Program-made: the position numbers and the translations under genes | Notes under the pieces: generated by a model | What the model saw: the letters and a program-made list of their open reading frames with translations, nothing else | Told to the model about the DNA's origin: nothing | The model's database searches: none | In this document: positions 27,225-36,839 of the stretch, in pieces | Layout: every line of letters begins with the position of its first letter | Numbering within the stretch: the first letter of the stretch is position 1 | NCBI RefSeq assembly: GCF_007827555.1 | Contig: NZ_VISS01000007.1 | Span: 62,001-126,000, forward strand | Reading direction: 5' to 3' | Source of the DNA: Aeribacillus composti | GTDB lineage: Bacteria > Bacillota > Bacilli > Bacillales > Aeribacillaceae | Length of the DNA stretch: 64,000 nucleotides

Positions 27225-28326
27225 TTAAGACAATTTTGCTCTTAAATATGCATCAATAAATGCATCAATTTCCCCATCCATTACAGCTTGAACGTTGCCG
27301 ATTTCGACATTTGTCCGGTGATCTTTCACCAATGAATATGGATGGAAGACATAAGAACGGATTTGGCTACCCCAGCCAATTTCCTTTTGCTCTCCTCGAA
27401 TTTCCGCTAATTCTTTTTCCTGCTCTTCAATTTTTAATTGGTATAGCTTAGATTTTAACATTTTCATTGCTCGTTCTCTGTTTTTAATTTGAGAGCGCTC
27501 CGTTTGGCATGTCACGACAATTCCAGTTGGCAAATGTGTAATCCGCACCGCCGAGTCGGTCGTATTTACGTGCTGCCCTCCCGCACCGCTTGAACGGTAC
27601 GTGTCAATTTTCAAATCCTCGCTTCTAATTTCAATATCGATTTCATCATTAAATTCTGGCATCACTTCGCAGGAAACAAAGGAAGTATGGCGGCGGCCTG
27701 ATGCATCAAAAGGAGAAATGCGCACTAACCGATGGACTCCTTTTTCCGCTTTTAAATAACCGTATGCATTGTGTCCTTTAATTAACAGCGTTACACTTTT
27801 TATTCCTGCTTCATCACCCGGAAGATAATCGATCGTTTCAACTTTAAATCCTTTCTTTTCCGCCCATCTCGTATACATTCGCAGGAGCATAGATGCCCAG
27901 TCCTGAGATTCCGTCCCTCCTGCTCCCGGATGAAGCTCTAAAATCGCGTTGTTTTTATCGTAAGGCTCATTTAAAAGAAGCTGTAATTCAAAATTATTCA
28001 ATTCCTTCGTTAATTTTTTCAATTCGGATTCAAGCTCTCTTTGCAAATCATCATCCGGCTCTTCTTTAATAAGCTCGTAAGTTACTTGAAGATTTTCATA
28101 TGATTCATTTAAATGGTTAAATTCTCCGACAAGATCTTTTAAGGCGTTTGCTTCATTAATTACCTTCTGAGCTTCTTGCTGGTCATCCCAAAAATTTGGC
28201 GCAGCCATTTGCTCCTCTAATTTTTTTATGCGTGCTTCCTTCTCTTCTAAGTCAAAGAGACCCCCTAAAATCCGCTAATCGTTTAGCCATTTTCTCCAGT
28301 TCATTCCGAATTTCTACTAAATCCAT
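27225..28326 (-). CDS. prfB: Peptide chain release factor 2 with programmed +1 frameshift
   Basis: RF2 recognises UAA and UGA stop codons and triggers peptide release. The coding sequence is split: 24 codons from ATG at 28326 to CTT at 28255, then an in-frame TGA (28254-28252), then 342 codons in the +1 frame from 28253 to 27225, giving 366 residues, the standard RF2 length. The shift site reads AGGGGG-TCT-CTT-TGA-C, the conserved autoregulatory signal. The SPF anticodon-like motif ([15 protein letters not shown]) and the catalytic GGQ ([11 protein letters not shown]) are present. The gene follows secA on the same strand. It is not a pseudogene. Confidence 0.97.
28251..28266 (-). promoter_or_regulatory. 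prfB programmed frameshift site
   Basis: AGGGGG (internal Shine-Dalgarno, 28261-28266), TCT, the slippery CTT, then TGA followed by C. Slow termination when RF2 is scarce lets the ribosome slip +1, so RF2 controls its own synthesis (established in other bacteria). Confidence 0.95.
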
Positions 28327-28403
28327 TAGTCCATCACCTCTAAAAATTTTTTGCACAGTATACTATATTTTTGCAGATTCGCTTTGTCCACTTATACATT
28401 AGT

Positions 28404-28449
28404 TAAAAAATTTATGGGACAGGCGAGACTGACATCTCGCCACACCCAT
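28404..28449 (-). terminator. Terminator-like hairpin between secA and prfB
   Basis: GGCGAGA pairs with TCTCGCC, extended by ATGGG/CCCAT across a small TGT:TGT mismatch. On the minus strand it is followed by AAATTTTTT. It may reduce readthrough from secA into prfB. Confidence 0.7.
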
Positions 28450-28463
28450 TCTATTTAAAATCG

Positions 28464-30974
28464 TTATCTTCCGCAACAATGTTTGTATTTTTTGCCGCTT
28501 CCGCACGGACATGGCTCGTTGCGGCCAACCTCTTTTGCTTTTCTGACTGGTTTCTTTTTCGTCTGGGCGTCTCCTTCTTTCGGCTGCACGGCTTCGCCGA
28601 CCGCCACTTCCTGACGTTCCAAATTGTTTTGAATTTCAGCTTTCATTATATATTTTGTAACCTCTTCTTGGATGGACGCAATCATGTTTTCAAACATTGT
28701 GTAGCCTTCCAATTGATATTCACGAAGCGGATCGGTTTGTCCGTATGCACGTAAATGAATGCCTTGGCGAAGATGATCCATTGCATCGATGTGATCCATC
28801 CATTTTGTATCAACGGCGCGGAGTACAATGACTCGTTCAAATTCACGCATGTTTTCCTCGCCAAAAGCAGCTTCTTTCTCATCATAACGCTTCTTCGCTT
28901 TTTCCCAAATGATATCAATGATTTCATCCGATTCTTTTCCGCGAAGGTCATTTACATTAAAGTCATCTGCTTCATCCAAAATATTTGCTTTTACCCAGTC
29001 GACTAATCCTTCAAGGTTCCAGTCTTCCGGAAGCTCTTCTTCAGGCGTAAATGACTGTACAACACGGGTAATCGTTTGTTGAATCATGTCTTCAACATTT
29101 TCTCGCAGATTTTCAGATTCAAGCACTTCATCTCTTTGTTTATAAATAATTTCACGCTGCTGACGGAGCACATCATCATATTGAAGAAGCTGCTTCCGCG
29201 CATCAAAGTTGTTTCCTTCCACCCGTTTTTGCGCCGATTCCACAGCACGGGTAATCATTTTGCTTTGAATCGGCTGGGAATCGTCCATTCCAAGCCGATC
29301 CATCATGCTCATCATACTTTCTGAACCGAATCGGCGCATCAGTTCATCTTCCATTGACAAATAAAACTGCGTAACACCCGGGTCTCCTTGACGTCCAGAA
29401 CGTCCTCTCAGCTGATTGTCAATTCTTCGGGATTCATGGCGTTCTGTGCCGATGACAGCTAATCCACCCAACTCTTTTACGCCTTCGCCGAGCTTTATAT
29501 CCGTTCCCCGTCCGGCCATATTTGTCGCGATCGTCACAGCATTCTTTTGTCCGGCTTGTTCAATAATTTCTGCTTCCTTTGCATGGTTTTTTGCATTCAA
29601 CACATTGTGCGGAATTCCCCGCTTCTTAAGCATATTAGAAAGCAATTCAGATGTTTCAACCGCGACTGTACCTACTAGAACAGGCTGACCAATCATGTGC
29701 CGCTGAACGATGTCTTCTACAACCGCTTTAAATTTCCCCTCCATTGTACGGTAAACGAGGTCCGGACGATCTTCGCGGATAACCGGCTTGTTTGTCGGGA
29801 TGGTAATAACCTGCATGTTATAAATGTTGCGAAATTCTTCTTCTTCTGTTTTCGCAGTACCTGTCATTCCCGCCAGCTTTTCATACATTCGGAAATAGTT
29901 TTGGAACGTGATCGTTGCCAACGTCATGCTTTCATTTTGAATTTCAAGGCCTTCTTTCGCTTCGATTGCCTGATGCAAACCGTCGCTGTAACGGCGGCCT
30001 TTCATTAACCGTCCGGTAAATTGGTCTACAATGATCACTTGTCCGTCTTCAACAACATAATCAACGTCTTTATGCATGACGACGTGGGCTTTCAGCGCAT
30101 TGCTGATATGATGGTTTAGTGTGACGTTTTTTAAATCGAACAAATTATCAATATGGAAAGCACGCTCCGCTTTTTCAATCCCTTCTTCTGTAAGTTGAAC
30201 GGATTTCGTTTTTTCATCATAAGTATAATCTTTATCCTTTTGAAGCGTTCTGACAAAAGCATTTGCCTGAATATACAGTTTGGTGGATTTTTGTGCTTGT
30301 CCAGAAATAATAAGCGGAGTTCTTGCTTCATCAATTAAAATGGAGTCTACCTCATCGATTACCGCAAAATGCAGAGGGCGCTGCACTTTTTGTTCCTTGT
30401 ATAAAACCATATTGTCGCGCAAATAATCAAACCCAAGTTCGTTATTTGTTGAATAGGTGATATCAGCTTCGTAAGCAGCCTTTTTCTCCTCTTTTGACAT
30501 ACCGTTTAAATTTAAACCAACAGTCATGCCGAGAAATTCAAAAATTTTGCCCATTTCTTTTGCGTCCCGGCTTGCCAAATATTCATTGACGGTAACGACG
30601 TGAACGCCTTTCCGCGTCAACGCATTTAAGTAAACAGGCATCGTTGAGGTTAATGTTTTCCCTTCACCTGTCTTCATTTCCGCAATATTGCCTTCGTGAA
30701 GGGCAATAGCTCCCATAAGCTGTACTTTATATGGATACAGGCCGAGCACTCTGTGAGCGGCTTCTCTTACAACTGCATAGGCTTCCACAAGCAGATCATC
30801 GAGTGTTTCTCCCTTTTCAAGCCGTTCCGCAAACTCAGCTGTTTTTGACCTCAATTCCAAATCAGAAAGCTTTCTCATATCTGGACCGAGAGCATTTATT
30901 TTTTCAGCTATTTTTTCATAACGAGCTAAAGTGCGTTTATTCGGATCAAACACTTTATTTAAAAGTCCAAGCAT
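28464..30974 (-). CDS. secA: Preprotein translocase ATPase SecA
   Basis: SecA is the motor that pushes unfolded preproteins through SecYEG. The 836-residue protein has Walker A MKTGEGKT near residue 102, the DEAD-type motif [16 protein letters not shown] near 207, the preprotein cross-linking region, the second helicase half ([18 protein letters not shown]), the helical scaffold and the C-terminal zinc finger [13 protein letters not shown]. Starts at ATG 30974 after TTAAGGAG. It lies between hpf and prfB as in B. subtilis. Confidence 0.98.
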   Translation of the reverse strand: MLGLLNKVFDPNKRTLARYEKIAEKINALGPDMRKLSDLELRSKTAEFAERLEKGETLDDLLVEAYAVVREAAHRVLGLYPYKVQLMGAIALHEGNIAEMKTGEGKTLTSTMPVYLNALTRKGVHVVTVNEYLASRDAKEMGKIFEFLGMTVGLNLNGMSKEEKKAAYEADITYSTNNELGFDYLRDNMVLYKEQKVQRPLHFAVIDEVDSILIDEARTPLIISGQAQKSTKLYIQANAFVRTLQKDKDYTYDEKTKSVQLTEEGIEKAERAFHIDNLFDLKNVTLNHHISNALKAHVVMHKDVDYVVEDGQVIIVDQFTGRLMKGRRYSDGLHQAIEAKEGLEIQNESMTLATITFQNYFRMYEKLAGMTGTAKTEEEEFRNIYNMQVITIPTNKPVIREDRPDLVYRTMEGKFKAVVEDIVQRHMIGQPVLVGTVAVETSELLSNMLKKRGIPHNVLNAKNHAKEAEIIEQAGQKNAVTIATNMAGRGTDIKLGEGVKELGGLAVIGTERHESRRIDNQLRGRSGRQGDPGVTQFYLSMEDELMRRFGSESMMSMMDRLGMDDSQPIQSKMITRAVESAQKRVEGNNFDARKQLLQYDDVLRQQREIIYKQRDEVLESENLRENVEDMIQQTITRVVQSFTPEEELPEDWNLEGLVDWVKANILDEADDFNVNDLRGKESDEIIDIIWEKAKKRYDEKEAAFGEENMREFERVIVLRAVDTKWMDHIDAMDHLRQGIHLRAYGQTDPLREYQLEGYTMFENMIASIQEEVTKYIMKAEIQNNLERQEVAVGEAVQPKEGDAQTKKKPVRKAKEVGRNEPCPCGSGKKYKHCCGR

Positions 30975-31117
30975 CTTTAACGCTCCTTAATTTATTTTAT
31001 TATTTTAGTTTCTTTTAAATTTTATCACTGCTTTTCCAAGCGTACAACTTTTGCTGTGTGAAAGTCTTTCCATAAACCCGTCCCATTTGTCTACATTTTA
31101 TTTGCTTGAAGGTAAAA

Positions 31118-31150
31118 AAAGTACAGCCAAGGTAGGCTGCACTTTTTTTA
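31118..31150 (-). terminator. Terminator after hpf
   Basis: AGTGCAGCC and GGCTGTACT pair around a 6-base loop, with T-runs on both sides so that it can act in either direction. Confidence 0.85.
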
Positions 31151-31161
31151 TATAATAAATT

Positions 31162-31713
31162 TTACTCATTCGGTTCAATTAATCCATAGCGGCCGTCTTT
31201 TCTGCGGTAGACAACATTTGTTCTATTTGTATCAGAGTTCGTAAAAACAAAGAAGTTATGGCCGAGCATGTTCATTTGCAAAATAGCTTCCTCAGTATCC
31301 ATCGGCTTTAAATTGAACCGTTTTGTTCTTACAAGTTCGATATCCTCTTCATTCACATCAGTGTCATCATTCGTTTCCGCATTGATGAAATATTTAGCAT
31401 CAACTTGTTGTTCACGAAGCTTCCGGTTTACTCTTGTTTTATGCTTGCGGATCTGACGTTCAAGCTTATCAACGACAAGATCAATCGCAGCATACATATC
31501 TTCATGATATTCCTCAGCACGCATCACTAAATGCGTCATTGGAATCGTTACTTCAATTTTAGATTCTTTGTCATTATAATATTTTAAATTCACATTTGCA
31601 TCGGCTTGTACTCCATTATCAAAATAACGTTCAAGTTTAGATAACTTTTTTTGTACATATTCTCTTAATGCTGGAGTTACTTCAATGTTTTCCCCTCTAA
31701 TGTTGTATTTCAT
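31162..31713 (-). CDS. hpf: Long-form ribosome hibernation promoting factor
   Basis: This 183-residue protein dimerises 70S ribosomes into inactive 100S particles. The N-terminal S30AE domain (1-100) binds the 30S subunit; after a linker (about 105-125), the C-terminal domain (about 126-183; RTKRFNLKPMDTEEAILQMNMLGHNFFVF) mediates ribosome dimerisation. The two-domain length marks the long form of Firmicutes (YvyD). ATG at 31713 follows AAAGGAGGAG. The upstream AGGAAAAA and CGAACT elements could be a sigmaH promoter, as known for yvyD, but this is weak. It lies between fliT and secA as in B. subtilis. Confidence 0.96.
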   Translation of the reverse strand: MKYNIRGENIEVTPALREYVQKKLSKLERYFDNGVQADANVNLKYYNDKESKIEVTIPMTHLVMRAEEYHEDMYAAIDLVVDKLERQIRKHKTRVNRKLREQQVDAKYFINAETNDDTDVNEEDIELVRTKRFNLKPMDTEEAILQMNMLGHNFFVFTNSDTNRTNVVYRRKDGRYGLIEPNE

Positions 31714-31788
31714 ATTGAGCTCCTCCTTTTATTAAGGGATATATATATAGTTCGATGTTTCGTTCGTTTTTCCTTTCACAAAATAAAA

Positions 31789-31836
31789 AAAATCGTGAAC
31801 ATTTTATGAATGCTGATGAGCGGGGAAAACGATTTT
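31789..31836 (-). terminator. Terminator after the fliD-fliS-fliT operon
   Basis: AAAATCGT and ACGATTTT pair across a long loop; a run of T follows on the minus strand. The loop of about 32 bases makes it weaker than a classic terminator. Confidence 0.5.
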
Positions 31837-31885
31837 CACACTTTCATCCATCGCTACATGATCGTGTCTTTTTGTACATATATTG

Positions 31886-32239
31886 CTATTTTTTCTTATC
31901 ATAAAAAATGCCATCAATAGTGGCATTCGCATAAGAGTTCATATATTTTTTTGTCATCTCTTTCTGGGCTTTCATCTTGACGATATCATGTTGTATCTCT
32001 TGTTTTATTAGTTTAAGCTGCTCAACAAGAATTTGATTCAATTGGATAATTTTTCTTCCTGCTTCTTTCTCCTTGGGCGTGAAGGGAGGATTCATGCTTT
32101 TTGTTAACTCCTCCCGTTTTGCTAGCAAGTCTTCTATTTTTTGTATCACTTGATCACGGTCGCGATGTTGATCTTTAGACCGTTTTGTCAATTCCACTAA
32201 CTCTTCCGTTATTTCCAACAATTTTTCCACTTCGTCCAT
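31886..32239 (-). CDS. fliT: Flagellar protein FliT (export chaperone-like)
   Basis: The 117-residue protein is nearly all alpha-helical and highly charged (EEKL-type heptads such as ITEELVELTKRSKDQ), as expected of FliT, which binds FliD and controls flagellar export. Sequence conservation in this family is low, so the name rests mainly on size and on its place after fliS. Its ATG overlaps the fliS stop in TAATG, implying translational coupling. Confidence 0.8.
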   Translation of the reverse strand: MDEVEKLLEITEELVELTKRSKDQHRDRDQVIQKIEDLLAKREELTKSMNPPFTPKEKEAGRKIIQLNQILVEQLKLIKQEIQHDIVKMKAQKEMTKKYMNSYANATIDGIFYDKKK

Positions 32240-32640
32240 TACGCTTGTCCGCCTTCACTATGCCGCTGTTTCCGGTTGATTTGGATTACTTCTTTCCACG
32301 TATCTCTGAACTCTGTCACATATCCTTCCACTTCTTCAATAATGGTGACATCGTTTTTAAAATTGGCCTCAACAAGCCGTCGATTCATGTACTCATACAG
32401 TGCGTACATATTTTTAGAAATCTCAATATCCATATTTAGCGTGGCCATTAGTTCACAAATGATTCTTTGTGCTTTTTGCAAATTTTCGTTTTTTTGTTGG
32501 ATAGATTTTTCTTCTATTGCTTTTTTCGCAAGCTTTAAAAATTTTAAACACCCGTTATAAAGCATTAACGTGAGTTCACCCGGTGATGCAGTTTGTACGC
32601 TGTTTTCCAAATAAGATTGATAAGGATTGTTCATTGCCAT
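32239..32640 (-). CDS. fliS: Flagellin export chaperone FliS
   Basis: FliS binds the C-terminus of flagellin in the cytoplasm and delivers it to the export gate. The 133-residue helical protein carries the family core NPYQSYLENSVQTASPGELTLMLYNGCLKFL at the N-terminus (readable from residue 4 as NPYQSYLENSVQTASPGEL). The ATG at 32640 is preceded by GAGGAG. It is the third gene of the flaG-fliD-fliS-fliT operon. No anomalies. Confidence 0.95.
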   Translation of the reverse strand: MAMNNPYQSYLENSVQTASPGELTLMLYNGCLKFLKLAKKAIEEKSIQQKNENLQKAQRIICELMATLNMDIEISKNMYALYEYMNRRLVEANFKNDVTIIEEVEGYVTEFRDTWKEVIQINRKQRHSEGGQA

Positions 32641-32696
32641 TTAAGACACTCCTCAGATATCATATCCATTAAAAAGTAAATAGTAAAGGCAGACGA

Positions 32697-34175
32697 TTAA
32701 GCGCCGCCTCCAAATAATTGCATCAAATATGCTGACTGTTGGTTCGCCCGCTGAATCGCCTGTTCCATTGCCGTAAATTGCCGATAATATCTTGATTCGA
32801 TTTGTATAAGCCGATCTTGAAAGGCATTGATTCGATTATCCAAATCTTTTAAGTTTTTTCCAATCGTAAACTGGTCATTTGTAGACAAAGACGTTCCCGC
32901 TTTGTCTTTGATTTTTGTCATCATACCTTTCAAAGAATCGCGGAGACGGCGGGCAATCCCTTTATCATTGTAAGATTCGCCGTCAGACATAAATAGTTTA
33001 TAGATCGCTTCTGGATTTTCCTGAATTTTTTCCCGGAGTTTATTTTCATCAATTGTAAGTTTGCCTCGATCCAAATAATTGGCTGTTGTTGAAATCCCAA
33101 TATCCGTAAGCTGCTTAAACCCTTTCAAAGTATCTCCGGCGACAGGAGAATATAAATCCAACCGCATTTGATTAAGACCGCTTGTTAAAATCGCATCGCC
33201 GCGAAGAAGGCCACTTTTCGCTTTTTCTTCCCACAGCTCGATTTGCTTTTCCGTCATTTCCTCTTTTTGTTCATCCGTTAGGGGAGGAAAATTCCGGAAG
33301 CGCTCTTCTGTTAATTTGCCATTAATCTTTTCAATCACTTCATTATATTTATTAACAAATTTTACAATAGTATCGAGAATTGCATCAACATCTGTTGATG
33401 TAGAAATCGTAACAGGACTTGTCGTTACATTTTTAATTGTATATTCAATCCCCGCAATCGTAAACGTATTAGATGTTTGGACAGTTTCGTAGCCGTTGAT
33501 TTTAACTTTTGCATTTTGACCCGCAGTTTCGGGGATTAGGTTAAACGTTGTATCATCAAGTGAAAAACCTAGGCTTTGCAAAAAATCAAATGTTTCACTA
33601 TCGGCAGCTTTAATCGTTCCGCCTTCACCTGTTTTATTATTCGTTAAAACGAGCCTTTCCACACCAGATGAATCCTTTAATTTCATCCCCGTAACGCCTA
33701 GATTTGAGCTGTTGATTTTGTAGATAACATCATCAAGCGTATCATTTTCACCAATATTAATCGTCACTTCTCTCGTTTCTGTTGAACCTGGATCGGTCAC
33801 TTCAAATTTTAGCGTTCTTGCACCAGATGTAAAATTATTTAACGTTGCTGCACTATATGTGGCAGCCTTAGCCAATTGTTGGACTTCAATCGCTGTTGAC
33901 GTATTAGCTGAAGCGTTGATTGCCTTTGCCACAACAGCTGACTCATCAGAGCTCGTCACTTTTTTTTGTCGGAAATTCGACAGTCTGTATACGCCGTCAA
34001 AAATCAATCTGTCCAATTCGTCCAACAGCTTGTTGATTTCCCTGTAGCTGTCGCGCTGCCATTCAAAAATTTGCTTTTGTTGGACCATTTTATCGAGCGG
34101 AATTCTTTCCGCCTTCATTAAATCTTTTACGAGAGCGTCAATGTCCATTCCGCTTGCCAAACCGACAATTCGCAT
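32697..34175 (-). CDS. fliD: Flagellar filament cap protein FliD
   Basis: FliD caps the filament tip and folds exported flagellin. The 492-residue protein has the conserved N-terminus MRIVGLASGMDIDALV, a central variable surface region, and a C-terminal helical domain (DLDNRINAFQDRLIQIESRYYRQFTAMEQAI-like end, readable as RYYRQFTAMEQAIQRANQQS). ATG at 34175 is preferred with AGGGGTGG just upstream; the GTG three codons earlier is within the ribosome site. flaG precedes it by 15 bases. Confidence 0.95.
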   Translation of the reverse strand: MRIVGLASGMDIDALVKDLMKAERIPLDKMVQQKQIFEWQRDSYREINKLLDELDRLIFDGVYRLSNFRQKKVTSSDESAVVAKAINASANTSTAIEVQQLAKAATYSAATLNNFTSGARTLKFEVTDPGSTETREVTINIGENDTLDDVIYKINSSNLGVTGMKLKDSSGVERLVLTNNKTGEGGTIKAADSETFDFLQSLGFSLDDTTFNLIPETAGQNAKVKINGYETVQTSNTFTIAGIEYTIKNVTTSPVTISTSTDVDAILDTIVKFVNKYNEVIEKINGKLTEERFRNFPPLTDEQKEEMTEKQIELWEEKAKSGLLRGDAILTSGLNQMRLDLYSPVAGDTLKGFKQLTDIGISTTANYLDRGKLTIDENKLREKIQENPEAIYKLFMSDGESYNDKGIARRLRDSLKGMMTKIKDKAGTSLSTNDQFTIGKNLKDLDNRINAFQDRLIQIESRYYRQFTAMEQAIQRANQQSAYLMQLFGGGA

Positions 34176-34190
34176 TTTTTCCACCCCTAG

Positions 34191-34535
34191 TTAAATTTTC
34201 CGATCCACGATTAATCCCATCAGCTCTGCCATTGCCGCATATATATCAAGCATTTTTTTCGGAGGAATTTCCCTGATGACTTCGTTCGTCTCTACATTGA
34301 CAACTTGTACAAAATATTCTTTCAGTTCTTCATGAAGTACAAATTGAATCGATGTTTTAATCGGCTTCAAAAAATTGTTCAAATCCTCAATTGCTTCCTC
34401 CAGCGTAACTTTAGCTTTTTTTTCTTCTTCTTGGACAGGCTGCTGGTTTTCAGGCATTGACAATTTTTCCTCTTTTCCTTGCATATCCTGCAAAAAAGCA
34501 TTATTATTAACACCGGTTATCTTTTGTATTCCCAT
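34191..34535 (-). CDS. flaG: FlaG-family flagellar protein
   Basis: The 114-residue protein shows the FlaG pattern: a variable, polar N-terminus and a conserved C-terminal domain (LNNFLKPIKTSIQFVLHEEL, then VQVVNVETNEVIREIPPKKMLD). FlaG proteins affect filament length in other species; in B. subtilis the equivalent is YvyC. I use ATG at 34535, seven bases after GGAGGAG. It is the first gene of the fliD operon. Confidence 0.9.
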   Translation of the reverse strand: MGIQKITGVNNNAFLQDMQGKEEKLSMPENQQPVQEEEKKAKVTLEEAIEDLNNFLKPIKTSIQFVLHEELKEYFVQVVNVETNEVIREIPPKKMLDIYAAMAELMGLIVDRKI

Positions 34536-34665
34536 ATTCCTTCTCCTCCGAGGAATTCTTGCTATTTTATTTATCGGTAAAAAATTGCCTTGTTTTAGCA
34601 TCTTTTGACAAAACATTCATAACTTTATTGAAATGATTTCTTAATTTTTAAAATATTGAGTTTAT

Positions 34666-34695
34666 GAAATCGGTAAGCTGAAGGGCTGCTTAAAA
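34666..34695 (-). promoter_or_regulatory. Candidate sigmaD promoter of the flaG-fliD operon
   Basis: On the minus strand TTTTAAG and, about 15 bases later, CCGATTTC resemble the sigmaD elements TAAA and GCCGATAT. Position about 130 bases before flaG is suitable. Confidence 0.4.
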
Positions 34696-34739
34696 TCCAC
34701 ACAACCATTTTTTATTCTTCTAAAAGCTTAGGTCGTTTA

Positions 34740-35580
34740 AGATGGGGAAGGCTTCCAATTTACTAGTAGAGTAGAAAACTGTTTTCAAAGGGACAGCCTA
34801 TGCTGTCTCTTTTGCTCTCAGCTTCCCCTCATCAAACCGTACGTGAGGTTTTCCCTCATACGGCTTTCCGACGTTCTTCCTTTGGCTTTCGTTCTTGTCT
34901 AACTTGCTAATTTCACTAATAAGCCTTGTGTTAATTTTATAACTTCTTTCATTCTCGCATGTTTCTTCCTTTGGTTCTTCTTCTTATTCCAGTACAGAGT
35001 AAGTCTTTCTAATACATACCAGTCCACTTTATTTAGCCACTTCTTGGCGATGGACGAAATACTGTAGTAATTCTTAAATCCTTGTAAAATTCGATTGAGC
35101 CCTTTCACCAGTTCTTTGATGTCCATAAATCGCTTGTTCCTTGGACTCGTATATTCCTTAAATTCATTTTCATTTTCTTCATGGCTTTCTTACTTGGAAA
35201 TGTGAGACATGACATAAACTTTCGAGCCACCCTTGTTCATCACAGGAAATTTCCGATGGTGTAGATCTAGAAAGTCAAATCCGTTTGTGTCGTCCCATAG
35301 GCTGACCAGTTTGGATTTCTCTGTGTTGATTTCAAGGTCGAGTTTCTTCATGATGGCTTTTAGTACTTGAATGCTCTCCAGCGCCTCGTTTTTCGTGCGA
35401 CACATGATCACGAAATCATCTGCGTATCGCACCAGTTCTCCTAAGTGTAGGAACTTCTTCTTTCATATCGTGTCCATATAATGCAGGTAGCTGTTCGCTA
35501 AAAGAGGCGAAATGACTCCGCCCTGCGGGGTACCCTTTTCGGTGTTATGAAACTGTCCATCTTCCATTACACCTTAGCTG
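34740..35580 (-). mobile_element. 5'-truncated, decayed group II intron
   Basis: Minus-strand pieces of an intron-encoded reverse transcriptase/maturase are visible in order: RT motif [19 protein letters not shown] (about 35490-35545), then a frame break, the catalytic block VRYADDFVIMC (from about 35432), another break, and the maturase X domain LNRILQGFKNYYSISSIAKK with WLNKVDWYVLERLTLYW (34899-35126). Downstream, 34833-34866 folds as intron domain V (AGCCGTATGAGG...CCTCACGTACGG), and the next bases can form domain VI. The 5' half, including intron domain I and the RT N-terminus, is missing. The element cannot splice or move by itself. It separates flaG from the gentisate genes. Confidence 0.85.
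34833..34866 (-). ncRNA. Group II intron domain V hairpin
   Basis: The 34-base hairpin AGCCGTATGAGG-GAAA-CCTCACGTACGGTT has the stem and tetraloop of the catalytic domain V. It identifies the strand (minus) and the 3' end of the intron remnant. Confidence 0.75.
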
Positions 35581-35595
35581 GGCGCGCTAAAAAAC

Positions 35596-35637
35596 AAAAC
35601 CCCTTTTTCAACAATAGCTTTGTGAAAAAGGGGTTTT
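35596..35637 (-). terminator. Terminator of the gentisate operon
   Basis: AAAACCCCTTTTTCA pairs with TGAAAAAGGGGTTTT (with one offset base) around a short loop. It lies 65 bases beyond the dioxygenase stop. Confidence 0.8.
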
Positions 35638-35702
35638 GAAAACCTCGTCAAAAGGTTCAGTTTTAATTTGGACCGTCAACTGCTCCATTATGCTTGCTAA
35701 GT

Positions 35703-36815
35703 TTAAACGAATACAGGTTGAAATTCATCGGTCACTTGTTGGAATCCATTATTTTCTTCATAAGCTTCTTCACGTTCCACATCAAATCTTTCCATAATCG
35801 GCAAATCATTCGCAGAGAACAGGTAAGAATCTTTTTCGGCAACATGCTCATGCCACGCCCAATTCGGAACAACGAAGAAATCGCCGCTTTCCCAATCAAA
35901 GCGCACACCGTTGATAATACTGTACCCAGATCCTTTATAGACATGGTAAATAGTCGAGTGCGTATGACGGTGAGCTTTTGAATGAAACCCTTTTGGAAGC
36001 AATTGCATCCAAGCGGAAATCGTCGGATTGGCTTGTTTGCCTGTTGAAGGATTGATATATTCAACCGCATATCCATCGTACGGATCTGGATCAAAGCGTT
36101 TTAAACCTTGAATAGCTGCTTCAGTCTGCTTCCATTTATAAGACCCTAACGGAGCGATTTTTGGTTCACGGTCAGAAATTGGACGAACCATGCCACCTTC
36201 ATATCTTTGCGATGAGTAATTATCAGGAACTTTCGGTTGTTCAATTCCGTCTGGATAAGGATCAAAGAACGTGCCGCCAATCGAATAGATAGTTGGAATA
36301 TCAAGACAGTCCATCCAAATCATCGGCTCATCACCCGGATGTCCATGACCATGCCAAAGCCCTTTCGGAGTAATGAGATAATCGCCTTCCTCCATAAAAA
36401 TCCGCTCGCCTTGCACAATTGTATAAGCGCCTTTTCCTTGACTGATAAAGCGCAGCGCACTTTGCGAATGGCGATGCGAAGGCGCTACTTCACCGGGAAG
36501 AATTAATTGTACGGCAGCATAAAGCGTTTGTGTTGTTGATGCCCATCCCCAAGGCTTTCGATAAGTCAATCCAGGATTTTGAAAATAAATCGCCCGTCTT
36601 TCCCCGCCGCGCTCAGGAGTAAAAATTTCAGTTGCTTCCATCAATTTTTTATAAAGGGTTTTCCATTTCCAAAGATACGCTTCAGCTTGCGGAGTTGGCT
36701 GGCGATGCATTAAATCTGGAATAGCATCCCAAAGCGGTCCTAGATGGTATTGCTCAATATCTTTTGTGAAATCTCGGACAATTTTACTTTTAAAAAACTC
36801 ATTTTTTTCCGCCAT
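35703..36815 (-). CDS. Gentisate 1,2-dioxygenase
   Basis: This cytoplasmic Fe(II) bicupin opens the ring of gentisate (2,5-dihydroxybenzoate) between carboxyl and hydroxyl carbons to give maleylpyruvate. The 370-residue protein has the N-terminal cupin with metal ligands in PSHRHSQSALRF (His114, His116) and WHGHGHPGDEPM (around 154-159), and the second cupin with KAHRHTHSTIYHV near 280. Length and motifs match known enzymes. ATG at 36815 follows AGGAGG. It is the last gene of a three-gene minus-strand operon with the isomerase candidate and fumarylpyruvate hydrolase, and is followed by a strong terminator. Confidence 0.94.
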   Translation of the reverse strand: MAEKNEFFKSKIVRDFTKDIEQYHLGPLWDAIPDLMHRQPTPQAEAYLWKWKTLYKKLMEATEIFTPERGGERRAIYFQNPGLTYRKPWGWASTTQTLYAAVQLILPGEVAPSHRHSQSALRFISQGKGAYTIVQGERIFMEEGDYLITPKGLWHGHGHPGDEPMIWMDCLDIPTIYSIGGTFFDPYPDGIEQPKVPDNYSSQRYEGGMVRPISDREPKIAPLGSYKWKQTEAAIQGLKRFDPDPYDGYAVEYINPSTGKQANPTISAWMQLLPKGFHSKAHRHTHSTIYHVYKGSGYSIINGVRFDWESGDFFVVPNWAWHEHVAEKDSYLFSANDLPIMERFDVEREEAYEENNGFQQVTDEFQPVFV

Positions 36816-36839
36816 GATGAACTAACCTCCTCTATTCTT

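Noticed and set aside
28252-28254. In-frame TGA in prfB read as a mutation
   Set aside because: It is the conserved programmed frameshift stop with its upstream AGGGGG and slippery CTT.
34899-35432. Two short minus-strand frames taken as separate genes
   Set aside because: They are consecutive pieces of one decayed intron-encoded reverse transcriptase/maturase.
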